Positions 16,421-23,671 of a stretch of DNA of 39,388 nucleotides are shown here, piece by piece. The notes under the pieces were generated by a model, which was not told the origin of the DNA, made no database searches, and saw nothing but the letters and a program-made list of their open reading frames with translations. Position 1 is the first letter of the stretch, and each line of letters begins with the position of its first letter. Origin of the DNA: an uncultured Pseudoclavibacter sp. (GTDB lineage: Bacteria > Actinomycetota > Actinomycetes > Actinomycetales > Microbacteriaceae); contig CAMIMS010000014.1 of assembly GCA_946221025.1 (NCBI GenBank), forward strand, positions 1-39,388. Direction: 5' to 3'. Made by a program: the position numbers and the translations under genes.

Positions 16421-16423
16421 GCT
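16418..16423 (+). promoter_or_regulatory. Internal leaderless-type -10 box for the kinase-regulator pair
   Basis: TAGGCT, six bases, then ATG 16430. It overlaps the permease stop codon. The kinase and regulator could thus be made independently of the transporter genes. Confidence 0.5.
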
Positions 16424-16429
16424 CCAGCC

Positions 16430-17581
16430 ATGCCTCACCCTGACGGCCCGTCGGTCTCCACCCCGCTTGCGGGGGCGGAGACCGACGCGGTTCAGCCGCG
16501 GAGCCCGGGACGGCTCGGTGCGTGGCCCCATCCGATGTGGTTCACCTGGATTCTCTTCCTTGGGATTCCCATCTTCATCGCGTTCACGCTCGATAACACC
16601 CCGAACGAATGGCGATGGATCACGGTCGGTGTAACGGTTCTGTTCGGACTCGTGTGGCTTCGCATCGCCGGCCATTTCGAAGTTCGAGAAACTGAGCCCT
16701 GGACGCCACGGCATTCCATGGAGTTCGCCATTGCAATGGTGCTGCTCATCGCGATCGCGGCCGGAACCGCCCCCGGTATTCGCTTCGGGGCCTTCGCGTT
16801 CACCCCCTACCTCGCCGCGCTCGCCCTGTTCACCCTCCCGCCGCTCGCGGGATTCAGCTTCGCGATCGCGGTGGGGGCCGCTGTCGTAGTGACCTCGTGG
16901 GCATTGACCGGCACGCTTGAAGCGGGCGTATTCGTGGGACCGCTGATCGGGATTCTCTGCGTCACCCTGAGCCGGGTCATGGCCGCAACGGCCGAACGCG
17001 AAGAGCGCATTGACCGGGAGCGGGCGAGCATTCGCGAACGGGAGGCAATCTCCCGCGACATTCACGACATCCTCGGCCACTCGCTCACCGTCGTCGCACT
17101 GAAAACGCAGCTTGCCCGCCGCACGCTCCGCGACGATCCCGCCAGAGCCGAAGCAGAGCTCGACGAGGTGCTCGCGCTCACCCAGACGGCGCTCGACGAT
17201 GTTCGGGCGACCGTGGGGCAGCTTCGCCAACCCGATCTCGCAAGCCAGGTCGAGGCGTCTGCACGGGCGCTTCGCGATGCCGGTATCGATGTCTCCGTGC
17301 GCGGAGACTGGGAGCGCCTCTCCCCCGACCGCCGGGCCCTCGCGGCGTGGACGGTCCGCGAAGCGACGACGAATGTGCTCCGCCACGCCGACGCGACCTC
17401 GTGCGTGATCGAGTTCACCGGTAACCGCGTCACCGTGACCGACAACGGCGTCGGGGTCGGTCAGGCAAGCGACGGTCACGGGTTGACCGGGCTTCGCCGT
17501 CGCACAGCCGAAAGCGGCGGCACCCTCCGCGTGCTGGACGGTGCCGATGGCGGCACCCGGGTTGAAGTGCGGTTCGCATGA
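16430..17581 (+). CDS. DesK/NarX-type sensor histidine kinase
   Basis: A 383-aa membrane sensor. Five or six hydrophobic segments (from about 37 to 184) form the sensor, with no sizeable outer domain. They are followed by a short coiled segment, a HisKA_3 dimerisation box with the phospho-accepting His212 (ISRDIHDILGHSL), and an HATPase_c domain with REATTNVLRHA (N box) and VTDNGVGVG plus GHGLTGLRRR (G boxes). The architecture is that of DesK-like kinases, which sense membrane state or membrane-active compounds. The stop overlaps the regulator start (ATGA). Confidence 0.92.
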   Translation: MPHPDGPSVSTPLAGAETDAVQPRSPGRLGAWPHPMWFTWILFLGIPIFIAFTLDNTPNEWRWITVGVTVLFGLVWLRIAGHFEVRETEPWTPRHSMEFAIAMVLLIAIAAGTAPGIRFGAFAFTPYLAALALFTLPPLAGFSFAIAVGAAVVVTSWALTGTLEAGVFVGPLIGILCVTLSRVMAATAEREERIDRERASIREREAISRDIHDILGHSLTVVALKTQLARRTLRDDPARAEAELDEVLALTQTALDDVRATVGQLRQPDLASQVEASARALRDAGIDVSVRGDWERLSPDRRALAAWTVREATTNVLRHADATSCVIEFTGNRVTVTDNGVGVGQASDGHGLTGLRRRTAESGGTLRVLDGADGGTRVEVRFA

Positions 17582-18183
17582 TTCGCGTGCTGCTGGCGGA
17601 TGATCAGGATCTGGTTCGCGGGGCGCTCGCGGCCCTGCTCGAGCTCGAGTCAGACCTGAGCGTGGTCGCCGAGACTCGACGGGGCGATGATGTGGTGCGC
17701 CTCGCACGCGAGGCAAACGTGGACGTGGCGCTCCTGGACATCGAGATGCCGGGCATGTCGGGAATCGACGCGGCCGCGGCGCTGAAGCTGGAACTCCCCA
17801 AGGTGCGCTCCCTCATCGTCACCACGTTCGGCCGGCCCGGATACCTGCGCCGCGCACTGGATGCGGGCGCGAGTGGATTCGTCGTGAAAGACACTCCGGC
17901 CGAGGAGCTCGCCGCGTTCGTGCGCACCGTTCACGCCGGTGGACGCGTCATCGATCCGGCGCTTGCCGCCGAATCCCTCTCAATCGGGGAATCTCCGTTG
18001 ACGCAGCGCGAAGCCGAGGTGCTGGCGGCCGCCTCCGATGGGGCGAGCGTGCGGGAACTCGCGGCCCGCCTGCACCTTTCGGAGGGCACCGTGCGAAACC
18101 ACCTCTCCTCCGCTATCGGAAAGACCGGTGCGGAGAACCGGCTGTCTGCATCCCGAATCGCCGCCGATCGCGGCTGGCTCTAG
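17578..18183 (+). CDS. NarL/LuxR-family response regulator (DesR-like)
   Basis: A 201-aa regulator. The receiver domain has the acidic pocket D8/D9, phospho-acceptor D54 (ALLDIEMPGMSG), T82/T83 and K104. The C-terminal LuxR-type helix-turn-helix (about 135-200) reads LTQREAEVLAAASDGASVRE ... LHLSEGTVRNHLSSAI. It is coupled to the kinase by a four-base overlap and would be phosphorylated by it. Its likely target is the ABC operon in front, where three GTGACG repeats lie; this is inference from the organisation of DesKR-like systems. Confidence 0.93.
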   Translation: MIRVLLADDQDLVRGALAALLELESDLSVVAETRRGDDVVRLAREANVDVALLDIEMPGMSGIDAAAALKLELPKVRSLIVTTFGRPGYLRRALDAGASGFVVKDTPAEELAAFVRTVHAGGRVIDPALAAESLSIGESPLTQREAEVLAAASDGASVRELAARLHLSEGTVRNHLSSAIGKTGAENRLSASRIAADRGWL

Positions 18184-18186
18184 GCG

Positions 18187-18275
18187 GTCGCTCGTCGGCG
18201 TGACGTGCTGCCGCGGGTCGCTCGGCGGCGTGACGTTCTACCGGGGCCCTTCGGCGGCGTGGCGTTCTGCCGCAC
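18187..18275 (+). repeat. Three tandem repeats of about 30 bp after the regulator gene
   Basis: The core GGCGTGACGT recurs at 18197 and 18227, and as GGCGTGGCGT at 18256. Similar flanks (GGTCGCTC before, nCTnCCG after) give units of 30 and 29 bases. The last unit forms the left arm of the terminator hairpin. Non-coding as far as I can see. Confidence 0.6.
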
Positions 18276-18283
18276 GCCGCCGA
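18251..18283. terminator. Hairpin between convergent genes
   Basis: Ten-base arms (TCGGCGGCGT and ACGCCGCCGA) around a 13-base loop, between the response regulator and the convergent HerA-like gene. There is no U-tract on either side, so termination efficiency is uncertain. Confidence 0.55.
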
Positions 18284-18290
18284 GCGTCGA

Positions 18291-20186
18291 CTAGCGCTTG
18301 CGGCCCCCAGAAAGGGTGCCGAACACGCCGCGAACGACTTCGCGCACCACGGTCTGGCCGGTCCGCGACCCGAGGATCTCTTCGACGAGGGTTTTGTCCT
18401 GACGCGACTTCGTGCGCGAACGCGATGGGGCACGCTGCTCACGCTCCCACTCGCGCTGCTGCGCCCGAGCCTCGCGGTCGGCTTCGGCGCGCTGACGCTC
18501 GAGCTCCTTCTCGCGAAGCTTCTGCTCTTTCTCCCACTGCGCCTGCTCCGCCTCCCGGCGCGCCTGCTCGGCGGCCGCGTTCATGCGTTCGGCGAGCATC
18601 TCGGTGGCCGAGTGCGGGTCGACCCTCTCGGCGTACCGCGCGAGCAAGCCCGATGCGGCGACCATTTCGCGCATCCGGGGTTCGGGAGTCGGATCCATCG
18701 AGCTTTGCGGGGCACGGATGCGGGCATGCGCGACGGGAGCCGGGGCGCCCTTCTCGTTCATCATCGTGACGACCGCATCCCCGGTGGGCAGGCTCGTGAG
18801 CACCTCCGCGAGGTCGAGCGTGGTCTTCGGGAAGGTGCGAACGGTCGCCTTCAGCGCCTTCTCATCCTCCGGGGTGTGCACGCGCATCTGGTGCTGGATG
18901 CGCGAGCCGAGCTGCTCAAGCACCTCATCCGGCACATCCTTCGGGGTCTGGGTGACGAAGAAGATGCCAACGCCCTTTGAGCGGATGAGTCGCACCGTTT
19001 GCGTGATCGCTTCGAGGAACGCCTTCGAGGCATCGCGGAAGAGCAGGTGCGCCTCGTCGAAGAAGAACACGAGCTTCGGCTTATCGGTATCGCCAACTTC
19101 CGGCAGATCGTTGAAGAGGTCAGCGAGCAGCCACATCACGAACGTCGAAAACAGCCGCGGCTGGTCGGCGACACCCGGCACCTCGAGCACGTTCACGATG
19201 CCGCGGCCGTCTGCGGCGGTGCGGAGAAAGTCGTTCGTGTCGAACTCGGGCTGGCCGAAGAACTCATCCGCCCCCGCGTGCTCGAAGTTCGTGATCTCGC
19301 GCAGAATCACGCCCGCGGTCTGTTTCGAGAGCCCACCGATGGAGGCGAGTTCGGTCTTTCCCTCGGGCGAAGTGAGGAAGGTCAGAAGTGACCGAACATC
19401 GCCGAGGTCGACAAGCGGCAGCCCAGCCTCGTCGGCGTAGTGAAACACGAGTCCGAGGCTTGATTCCTGCGTCTTGTTGAGCCCGAGCACCTTGGCGAGC
19501 ATGAGCGGGCCGAAACTGGTGACCGTGGTGCGCAGGGGAATCCCGACGCCCTTGCCGCCGAGCGCGAAGAACTCGACGGGCGCGGCCGTTGACTGCCAGT
19601 TCTGCCCGATGCTCTTCGTGCGCTCCAGGAGCTTCTCCGACGACTCGCCGCCGGTGGCAATGCCCGAGAGGTCACCCTTGATATCGACCGCGAACACCGG
19701 CACGCCGTGCCCGGAGATCTGCTCGGCGAGCACCTGCAGTGTTTTCGTTTTTCCGGTTCCAGTGGCGCCCGAGACAATACCGTGACGGTTCAGGGCAGAT
19801 AGCGGGATGCGGATGGGGGTTTTCGCATCGGGCGTTCCGTTCACGAGCGCGCCAATGTCGATCGCGTCGCGCTCGGTGGCGTACCCGTCACGAATCGCGG
19901 CCACCCCATCGGCGTCAAGCGGCCCGTGGATCGTGCCGGGCGTGCCCTCGGCCGCGGCTAATGGACCGTCGTCCTCGGACGACTCCTCACCGTCCTCAGA
20001 CGTCTCGCCATCGCCAGAGCCCTGCGCCGCGGCCTCTGCCGCATCGGCTTTGCGGTTCTCGATTCGGTCGTCGGCAGTCTCGAGGAGCTCATCCGACTTC
20101 TTCTGAAGCGCTTCGAGCATCGCCCGGGCATCGGCGACCTGCTTTCGGATGCGCGCAATCTCTTCATCGTTAGGCACTTGGTTCAT
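18291..20186 (-). CDS. HerA-like ATPase (DUF853)
   Basis: A 631-aa cytoplasmic P-loop ATPase of the HerA/FtsK superfamily, DUF853 (YjgR-like) group. In order: an N-terminal coiled coil and acidic linker (1-80), Walker A GATGTGKT (140-147), the DUF853 segment VFAVDIKGDLSGIA, Walker B KLVFFFDEAH (371-380), FFVTQTPKDVPDEVLEQLGS, and a long charged coiled coil near the C-terminus (about 540-600) ending in a basic tail. Family members are annotated as helicase-like, but their cellular role is not settled. The frame is open upstream, yet ATG 20186 lies seven bases after a TACAGT box and fits the family start. Confidence 0.88.
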   Translation of the reverse strand: MNQVPNDEEIARIRKQVADARAMLEALQKKSDELLETADDRIENRKADAAEAAAQGSGDGETSEDGEESSEDDGPLAAAEGTPGTIHGPLDADGVAAIRDGYATERDAIDIGALVNGTPDAKTPIRIPLSALNRHGIVSGATGTGKTKTLQVLAEQISGHGVPVFAVDIKGDLSGIATGGESSEKLLERTKSIGQNWQSTAAPVEFFALGGKGVGIPLRTTVTSFGPLMLAKVLGLNKTQESSLGLVFHYADEAGLPLVDLGDVRSLLTFLTSPEGKTELASIGGLSKQTAGVILREITNFEHAGADEFFGQPEFDTNDFLRTAADGRGIVNVLEVPGVADQPRLFSTFVMWLLADLFNDLPEVGDTDKPKLVFFFDEAHLLFRDASKAFLEAITQTVRLIRSKGVGIFFVTQTPKDVPDEVLEQLGSRIQHQMRVHTPEDEKALKATVRTFPKTTLDLAEVLTSLPTGDAVVTMMNEKGAPAPVAHARIRAPQSSMDPTPEPRMREMVAASGLLARYAERVDPHSATEMLAERMNAAAEQARREAEQAQWEKEQKLREKELERQRAEADREARAQQREWEREQRAPSRSRTKSRQDKTLVEEILGSRTGQTVVREVVRGVFGTLSGGRKR

Positions 20187-20193
20187 GCGCGTC

Positions 20194-20220
20194 ACTGTAG
20201 TCGGGCGATGGTCATAGGCT
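20194..20220. promoter_or_regulatory. Back-to-back leaderless-type promoters
   Basis: Minus strand: TACAGT (20194-20199), seven bases, ATG 20186. Plus strand: TAGGCT (20215-20220), six bases, ATG 20227. The two start codons are only 40 bases apart, so the divergent promoters must overlap and probably compete. Confidence 0.55.
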
Positions 20221-20226
20221 CTGGGC

Positions 20227-20682
20227 ATGCCATTTGCCGAAGCCTCTGCCGTAGTGCCCCTGAGTGCGAGCGAGGCGTTCGCGCTCGCTCACGAGGTCGG
20301 CGATGCGCGTGCCGAATGGGACCCTGAGGTGGCCGAGTGCCGCTTCATTCGCGGCTCGAGCGAAGACGGCCAGGACGTGTTCCGCTTCGTGAAAACCCCT
20401 CGGGGACGGCGCATGATCCTGCGCACCCAAACCTGGTTCCCGCCGGTCTCATCCAGCAGCGTCATGGTGAAGGGCCCGGCGTGGATGCGCGAGTACGGCG
20501 AGGGTTGGCGGGTACGCGAGCTCGAGGATGGCACCTCGAAGGTCACGCTGAAGATCACGCTGCGCCTACCCTCCCCCGGTCAGCGCGCAGTCGGGGCGAT
20601 CACCGAGGGAACACTGCAAGACATCGCAGACCGACGGATGCGCGGATACGCCGCCGCTGCCGCCGGCCGCGCGCAGGTGTAA
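20227..20682 (+). CDS. SRPBCC (START-like) family protein
   Basis: A 151-aa protein with the length and strand pattern of the SRPBCC/polyketide-cyclase-like fold that binds hydrophobic ligands. It opens with MPFAEASAVVPLSASEAFAL and ends with a long helix (EGTLQDIADRRMRGYAAAA). No catalytic residues can be assigned. It is the last gene before the accessory island, whose transposase remnant begins about 20 bases after its stop. Confidence 0.75.
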   Translation: MPFAEASAVVPLSASEAFALAHEVGDARAEWDPEVAECRFIRGSSEDGQDVFRFVKTPRGRRMILRTQTWFPPVSSSSVMVKGPAWMREYGEGWRVRELEDGTSKVTLKITLRLPSPGQRAVGAITEGTLQDIADRRMRGYAAAAAGRAQV

Positions 20683-20698
20683 CCCTGGCTGCTGCGTA

Positions 20699-21236
20699 GG
20701 GTGCCTGCCAATCGTCGTGTTCGGGCGATGACTTCGTTCAGGACGGCCCCGACCCGATAGACGGTCACGAGCTTTTCATAGCGAGTCGCGAGCCCCGGCC
20801 ACTGCTTGAATCGACACAAGCCCCGCGCGATGACGTTGCGGCCTCGGTTGTCGACCGAATCGTCTGTAGGCGGCTCGGCGAACAGATTCTTGTAGTTCGA
20901 TCCAGTCCTTGTGTGGCCGACGAAGCTCATCGAGTGTTGGTGCGTGCGATCGTCGAGTCGGTGCTGACCGACCGGGCCTGTTTGCCTTCCTGAACGTTCC
21001 CGCAGTCAGCCTTGCGAGCACCCGGCCTCAGGCGTCGTCACCGGCCATCCAACTTCCACATCGTCTGCCGCCGCTCGAACTCCCGCGGCAGGTCCCGCCA
21101 TGCGATCCCCCACCGGTACCGGTAGATGATGCCCTCGAACATCGACCGCGCATCTGAGAACTGCCGCTCGGACCGAGAGCATGAACCCTACGATCAGCGA
21201 CCCGTGAGCACCCGACAGCACCCGGAAGCGAGACAC
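20699..21236 (-). pseudogene. Decayed IS5-family (IS427 group) transposase
   Basis: Fragments of one transposase can be read in changing frames. The N-terminus begins around GTG 21236 (SRFRVLSGAHGSLI), then RQFSDARSMFEGIIYRYRWG and GIAWRDLPREFERRQTMWK (about 21190-21045). Next come STDSTIART, carrying the first catalytic Asp, and HQHSMSF..GSNYKNLFAEPP after a frameshift. The text then jumps straight to GRNVIARGLCRFKQWPGLAT and RYEKLVTVYRVGAVLNEVIA. About 115 residues between EPP and GRN, including the second catalytic Asp, are deleted. It is non-functional, and no terminal inverted repeats were found. Confidence 0.85.
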
Positions 21237-21706
21237 GCCACCGGCCAGGCCCAACAAAGGGGCCACGATTCAGCGACACGCCCAAGGCATCATTCTCAAA
21301 CTTTCCTGGCGATCGATCAGATGGTGACAGCCAAGTAGGTCGAGTCATACTCCAACACAGACACCTCGTAAGAAAAGCAAGTGAGTAGACGGTGCCGGGT
21401 CCAGGCCTGGTCACACATGCCATGCTCGATACTCTCCAGTCGACCGCCGAAATCGCATGCGAAGAACTCCTCGCGCTACTCGCGTCTGATCGACTGATCC
21501 GGCCCGGTCATGGGTGCGCTGCGTTCGATGAGGTCCGCCACGTCAGTTCTTTCCTGAGTACGCGATCAGGACCAACGATTGACCCGGATCTGCCCTTCGG
21601 GCCGACGACGGTGAAAGGGGCGGCCGCAGCCACCAGCAGCGAAGTGTAGTTGTCCAGTTGGTAATCAGTCGCATCGCATGCGGAAGAGTAAAACCCCATA
21701 AAGCTC
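21237..21706. other. Stretch without a recognisable gene
   Basis: No convincing coding region. A plus-strand frame (21392-21649, or from ATG 21422) encodes STAEIACEELLALLASDRL, which I cannot place. It has no ribosome-binding site and may be a gene remnant. GGCCC-AACAAA-GGGCC around 21246-21262 forms a small hairpin near the transposase start. A degenerate copy of the 22-bp repeat unit may begin at 21682 (GGAAGAGTA). Confidence 0.4.
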
Positions 21707-21772
21707 GGTAAGAGTACTCCCAGGTCCCAGTAAGCGCGCTCCCAGGCCTCGGTAAGAGCACTCCCAGGCGCC
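21707..21772 (+). repeat. Three tandem 22-bp repeats upstream of the RiPP precursor
   Basis: Units start at 21707, 21729 and 21751 with consensus GGTAAGAGnrCTCCCAGGnnnC; a partial fourth (GAGAAGAG) starts at 21773. The 22-bp period equals two helical turns, so every copy faces the same side of the DNA. It is not a multiple of three, so these are not coding repeats. They end 70 bases before the precursor start and look like activator or repressor sites. Confidence 0.65.
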
Positions 21773-21793
21773 GAGAAGAGTCGGCCAATCGTG

Positions 21794-21807
21794 CACTCGT
21801 CCGAGTG
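21794..21807. promoter_or_regulatory. Palindrome in the precursor promoter region
   Basis: CACTCG-TC-CGAGTG is a perfect palindrome, with further imperfect symmetry outward (ATCGTG before, TGCGCGAT after). It lies 35 bases before the precursor ATG, where an operator would be expected. No confident -10/-35 pair was found nearby. Confidence 0.4.
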
Positions 21808-21842
21808 TGCGCGATCTGACTGATCGAACCGAAAGGAAAATC

Positions 21843-21926
21843 ATGATTGCATCGAATATCCTCAGCCCGAAGTCGAACGGCACCTTCGCGGGCCGTCAGT
21901 CCAAGCAGAGCTACTGCCCTCGCTAA
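21843..21926 (+). CDS. Candidate RiPP precursor peptide, 27 aa
   Basis: A short reading frame with a good ribosome-binding site (AAGGA five bases before ATG 21843) and a TAA stop. The peptide begins MIASNILSPK, continues with SNGTFAGRQSK and ends QSYCPR. It has one Cys (C25), five Ser, one Thr and basic residues at K10, R18, K21 and R27. Directly downstream are a perfect hairpin and a YcaO-domain enzyme, the usual layout of a RiPP operon in which precursor is made in excess. Likely targets of YcaO chemistry are Cys25 (thiazoline) or Ser23/Ser20. It is shorter than most precursors, and the leader/core boundary is unknown. It could instead be a regulatory upstream ORF. Confidence 0.65.
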   Translation: MIASNILSPKSNGTFAGRQSKQSYCPR

Positions 21927-21937
21927 ACCTAAGGTAC

Positions 21938-21971
21938 CGGGTGGGTGGGCGCCGTGGCGCCCACCCACCCG
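21938..21971 (+). terminator. Perfect hairpin between precursor and YcaO gene
   Basis: Sixteen-base perfect arms (21938-21953 and 21956-21971), very GC-rich, starting 12 bases after the precursor stop and ending 17 bases before the YcaO start. There is no U-tract, so it probably acts as a partial terminator or mRNA-stabilising element that raises precursor expression above that of the enzymes. Confidence 0.7.
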
Positions 21972-21987
21972 CATGAGAGGAGTACGT

Positions 21988-23658
21988 GTGGTCCAGGACG
22001 ATCGGCTGTATCAAGCGTACATCGCCATCTGCAACGAACTGGCCATCACGCCCGCGTCCGCGGCGGGATTCGCGTCGACAGCGACGAGTCCTCCAGATGC
22101 TCGGCAGATCATCAACGTGGGCGACGCAGCGTCGACATGGGTGCTATTGCGCGACGATCGACGCGATGGCTGCGCGACGTGCATCCACAGCATCGGCCCC
22201 TGGATCGAGCACTTCTACGGTGGCCATGCCGCAACAGTCTTTTCCCCCCGCGACGCAGAAGCGCTGCTCGGAGCGTTCGATCGCCTCCATGACTTGTCGC
22301 TCGCACTGACGAACGCCTACGCGCCACAGAACTGGTCGTGCGTCCTGCCCGTGGCAGGCTGCGTCGATTGCGCCGATGTCCTCAGGGCATCTTGTCCGCC
22401 GACGGCGCGTGCTGCAGAGGTAGTCGAGGGCCACGATGTGGACACGGCAGGCCGCCGGACATCGAGCGCTACGGGCTTCGTCGCGGCCAATCGGTGGGCC
22501 TTCGGATTCGCCGCAGTGGTCGGTAATCCGGTGCCTGTGCCCGACGTGCCTGGCGTGACACTTGTCAATGCGCCCATCCGAACCAGTGTTGACCCGAGCC
22601 AGTGCGAGATTGCGGGAGGCAAAGGCGTTGCAGCGGAGCAAGCCCTCGCTAGCTGCCTCGGCGAGGCCCTCGAACGCTATGCGTTGGCGAGCACGGTCCA
22701 CAGCGGATCCGTGACCGGCGCGATGCACGAAGTCCCCGATGCAGTCGACGTCGCCACCGAGTTCGGCTTTCCCGTGGTCGACGGTCACCCGTCGATCCGT
22801 CCGTGCACTCCTTCGGCGCGCCTCGAATGGGTCGGTGCCGTCGAGCTCCTCGACGGCACCGCGGTACGACTTCCTGCGAACTTCGCCTATTGCCCCTACG
22901 TCGCTCCCGATGACGTCGACACGATTGTCGCGGGCAGCACGAACGGGGCCGCGAGCGGAGCCACGCGAGGAGATGCCCGATCGCAGGCCATGCGCGAGAC
23001 GGTCGAGCGGGATGCCTTCTGGTTCTACGCTCGAACTGGCGTCTCCCCGATCCACGTCGAGCCTGCGTCCCTCCCCACGGACCTCGTCGCAGCCATGGAC
23101 GCGTACAACGGTACGTTCGCCGTCACACTCCTGGTGAACCCGTTCCAAGCACCGGTAGCGAACGTCACGTTCACGAGTGGAGCATCGTGGGCCACTCGGA
23201 GTGCACGCGGGTCGGGCCACTCGACCACGGTGTTAGCCAGCATCCGTCGCGCGTTCGCGGAATGCGTGCAGATGCTACAGTCCCTCGACTCTGGCATCGA
23301 AGTCAGCCCGAACCCATCGGATATGCGTCACCTTTGGTTCAGCGGGGAGGCGATCGACGCCATGCCGAACCTTTTCGAAGCCTCGAATGGACGTCGTCTC
23401 CTCGACGAGTCGCGGCAGCTCTTCGTCGAGGGGCAGTCAACGCACGATCTCGTCGTGGCGGCCGCACGTCAGGGCCAGCGGGCATTTGAGATCCCCATCG
23501 CGCGGGAGAACAGCTTCGCAGTCGTGAAGGTTCTCCTAACAGGCGCAAGCGTGGCAGACCCAACATATTTCTCAAACAGTCGGCGGCTGGAAACGTTTGC
23601 CGCAAACCTCGAGCTCCCACCCCCGTCCGTAACTTACTCGGGCTCCTTGTTCATGTGA
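21988..23658 (+). CDS. YcaO-domain RiPP-modifying enzyme
   Basis: A 556-aa protein with an ATP-dependent YcaO domain, which activates a backbone amide to form azolines, amidines or thioamides. The ATP/Mg-binding motifs are GGKGVAAEQALASCLGEALERY (210-231; E226 and E229), NGAASG (319-324) and ETVERDAFW (337-345). The N-terminal 200 residues carry Cys pairs (C62/C65, C125/C128, plus C118 and C136) that could bind zinc, as in partner domains of azoline-forming YcaO systems. The C-terminus is ELPPPSVTYSGSLFM rather than the canonical PxPxP. No separate E1-like, TfuA or dehydrogenase gene is present. GTG 21988 is preceded by AGAGGAG; ATG 21973 in frame is less likely. Confidence 0.85.
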   Translation: MVQDDRLYQAYIAICNELAITPASAAGFASTATSPPDARQIINVGDAASTWVLLRDDRRDGCATCIHSIGPWIEHFYGGHAATVFSPRDAEALLGAFDRLHDLSLALTNAYAPQNWSCVLPVAGCVDCADVLRASCPPTARAAEVVEGHDVDTAGRRTSSATGFVAANRWAFGFAAVVGNPVPVPDVPGVTLVNAPIRTSVDPSQCEIAGGKGVAAEQALASCLGEALERYALASTVHSGSVTGAMHEVPDAVDVATEFGFPVVDGHPSIRPCTPSARLEWVGAVELLDGTAVRLPANFAYCPYVAPDDVDTIVAGSTNGAASGATRGDARSQAMRETVERDAFWFYARTGVSPIHVEPASLPTDLVAAMDAYNGTFAVTLLVNPFQAPVANVTFTSGASWATRSARGSGHSTTVLASIRRAFAECVQMLQSLDSGIEVSPNPSDMRHLWFSGEAIDAMPNLFEASNGRRLLDESRQLFVEGQSTHDLVVAAARQGQRAFEIPIARENSFAVVKVLLTGASVADPTYFSNSRRLETFAANLELPPPSVTYSGSLFM

Positions 23659-23671
23659 GGGCTGGAGAGCC

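Noticed and set aside
16070..17716. Minus-strand frame of 548 codons
   Set aside because: Antisense to the permease, kinase and regulator genes; Arg/Gly/Glu-rich shadow composition.
21707..21780. Short CRISPR array
   Set aside because: The 22-bp units are directly adjacent with no spacers, and no cas gene is present.
21843..21926. 27-codon ORF as an amino-acid attenuation leader
   Set aside because: No run of one amino acid codon and no alternative antiterminator pairing is visible; the downstream gene is a YcaO enzyme, not a biosynthesis operon. Not fully excluded.
21543..21974. Minus-strand frames reading LLPRPGSALTGTWEYSY-type repeats
   Set aside because: They only translate the 22-bp DNA repeat, which is not a multiple of three, and run into the precursor leader; no ribosome-binding site.
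22144..23220. Minus-strand frame of 358 codons inside the YcaO gene
   Set aside because: Shadow of the YcaO frame, whose conserved ATP-binding motifs prove the plus strand is coding.
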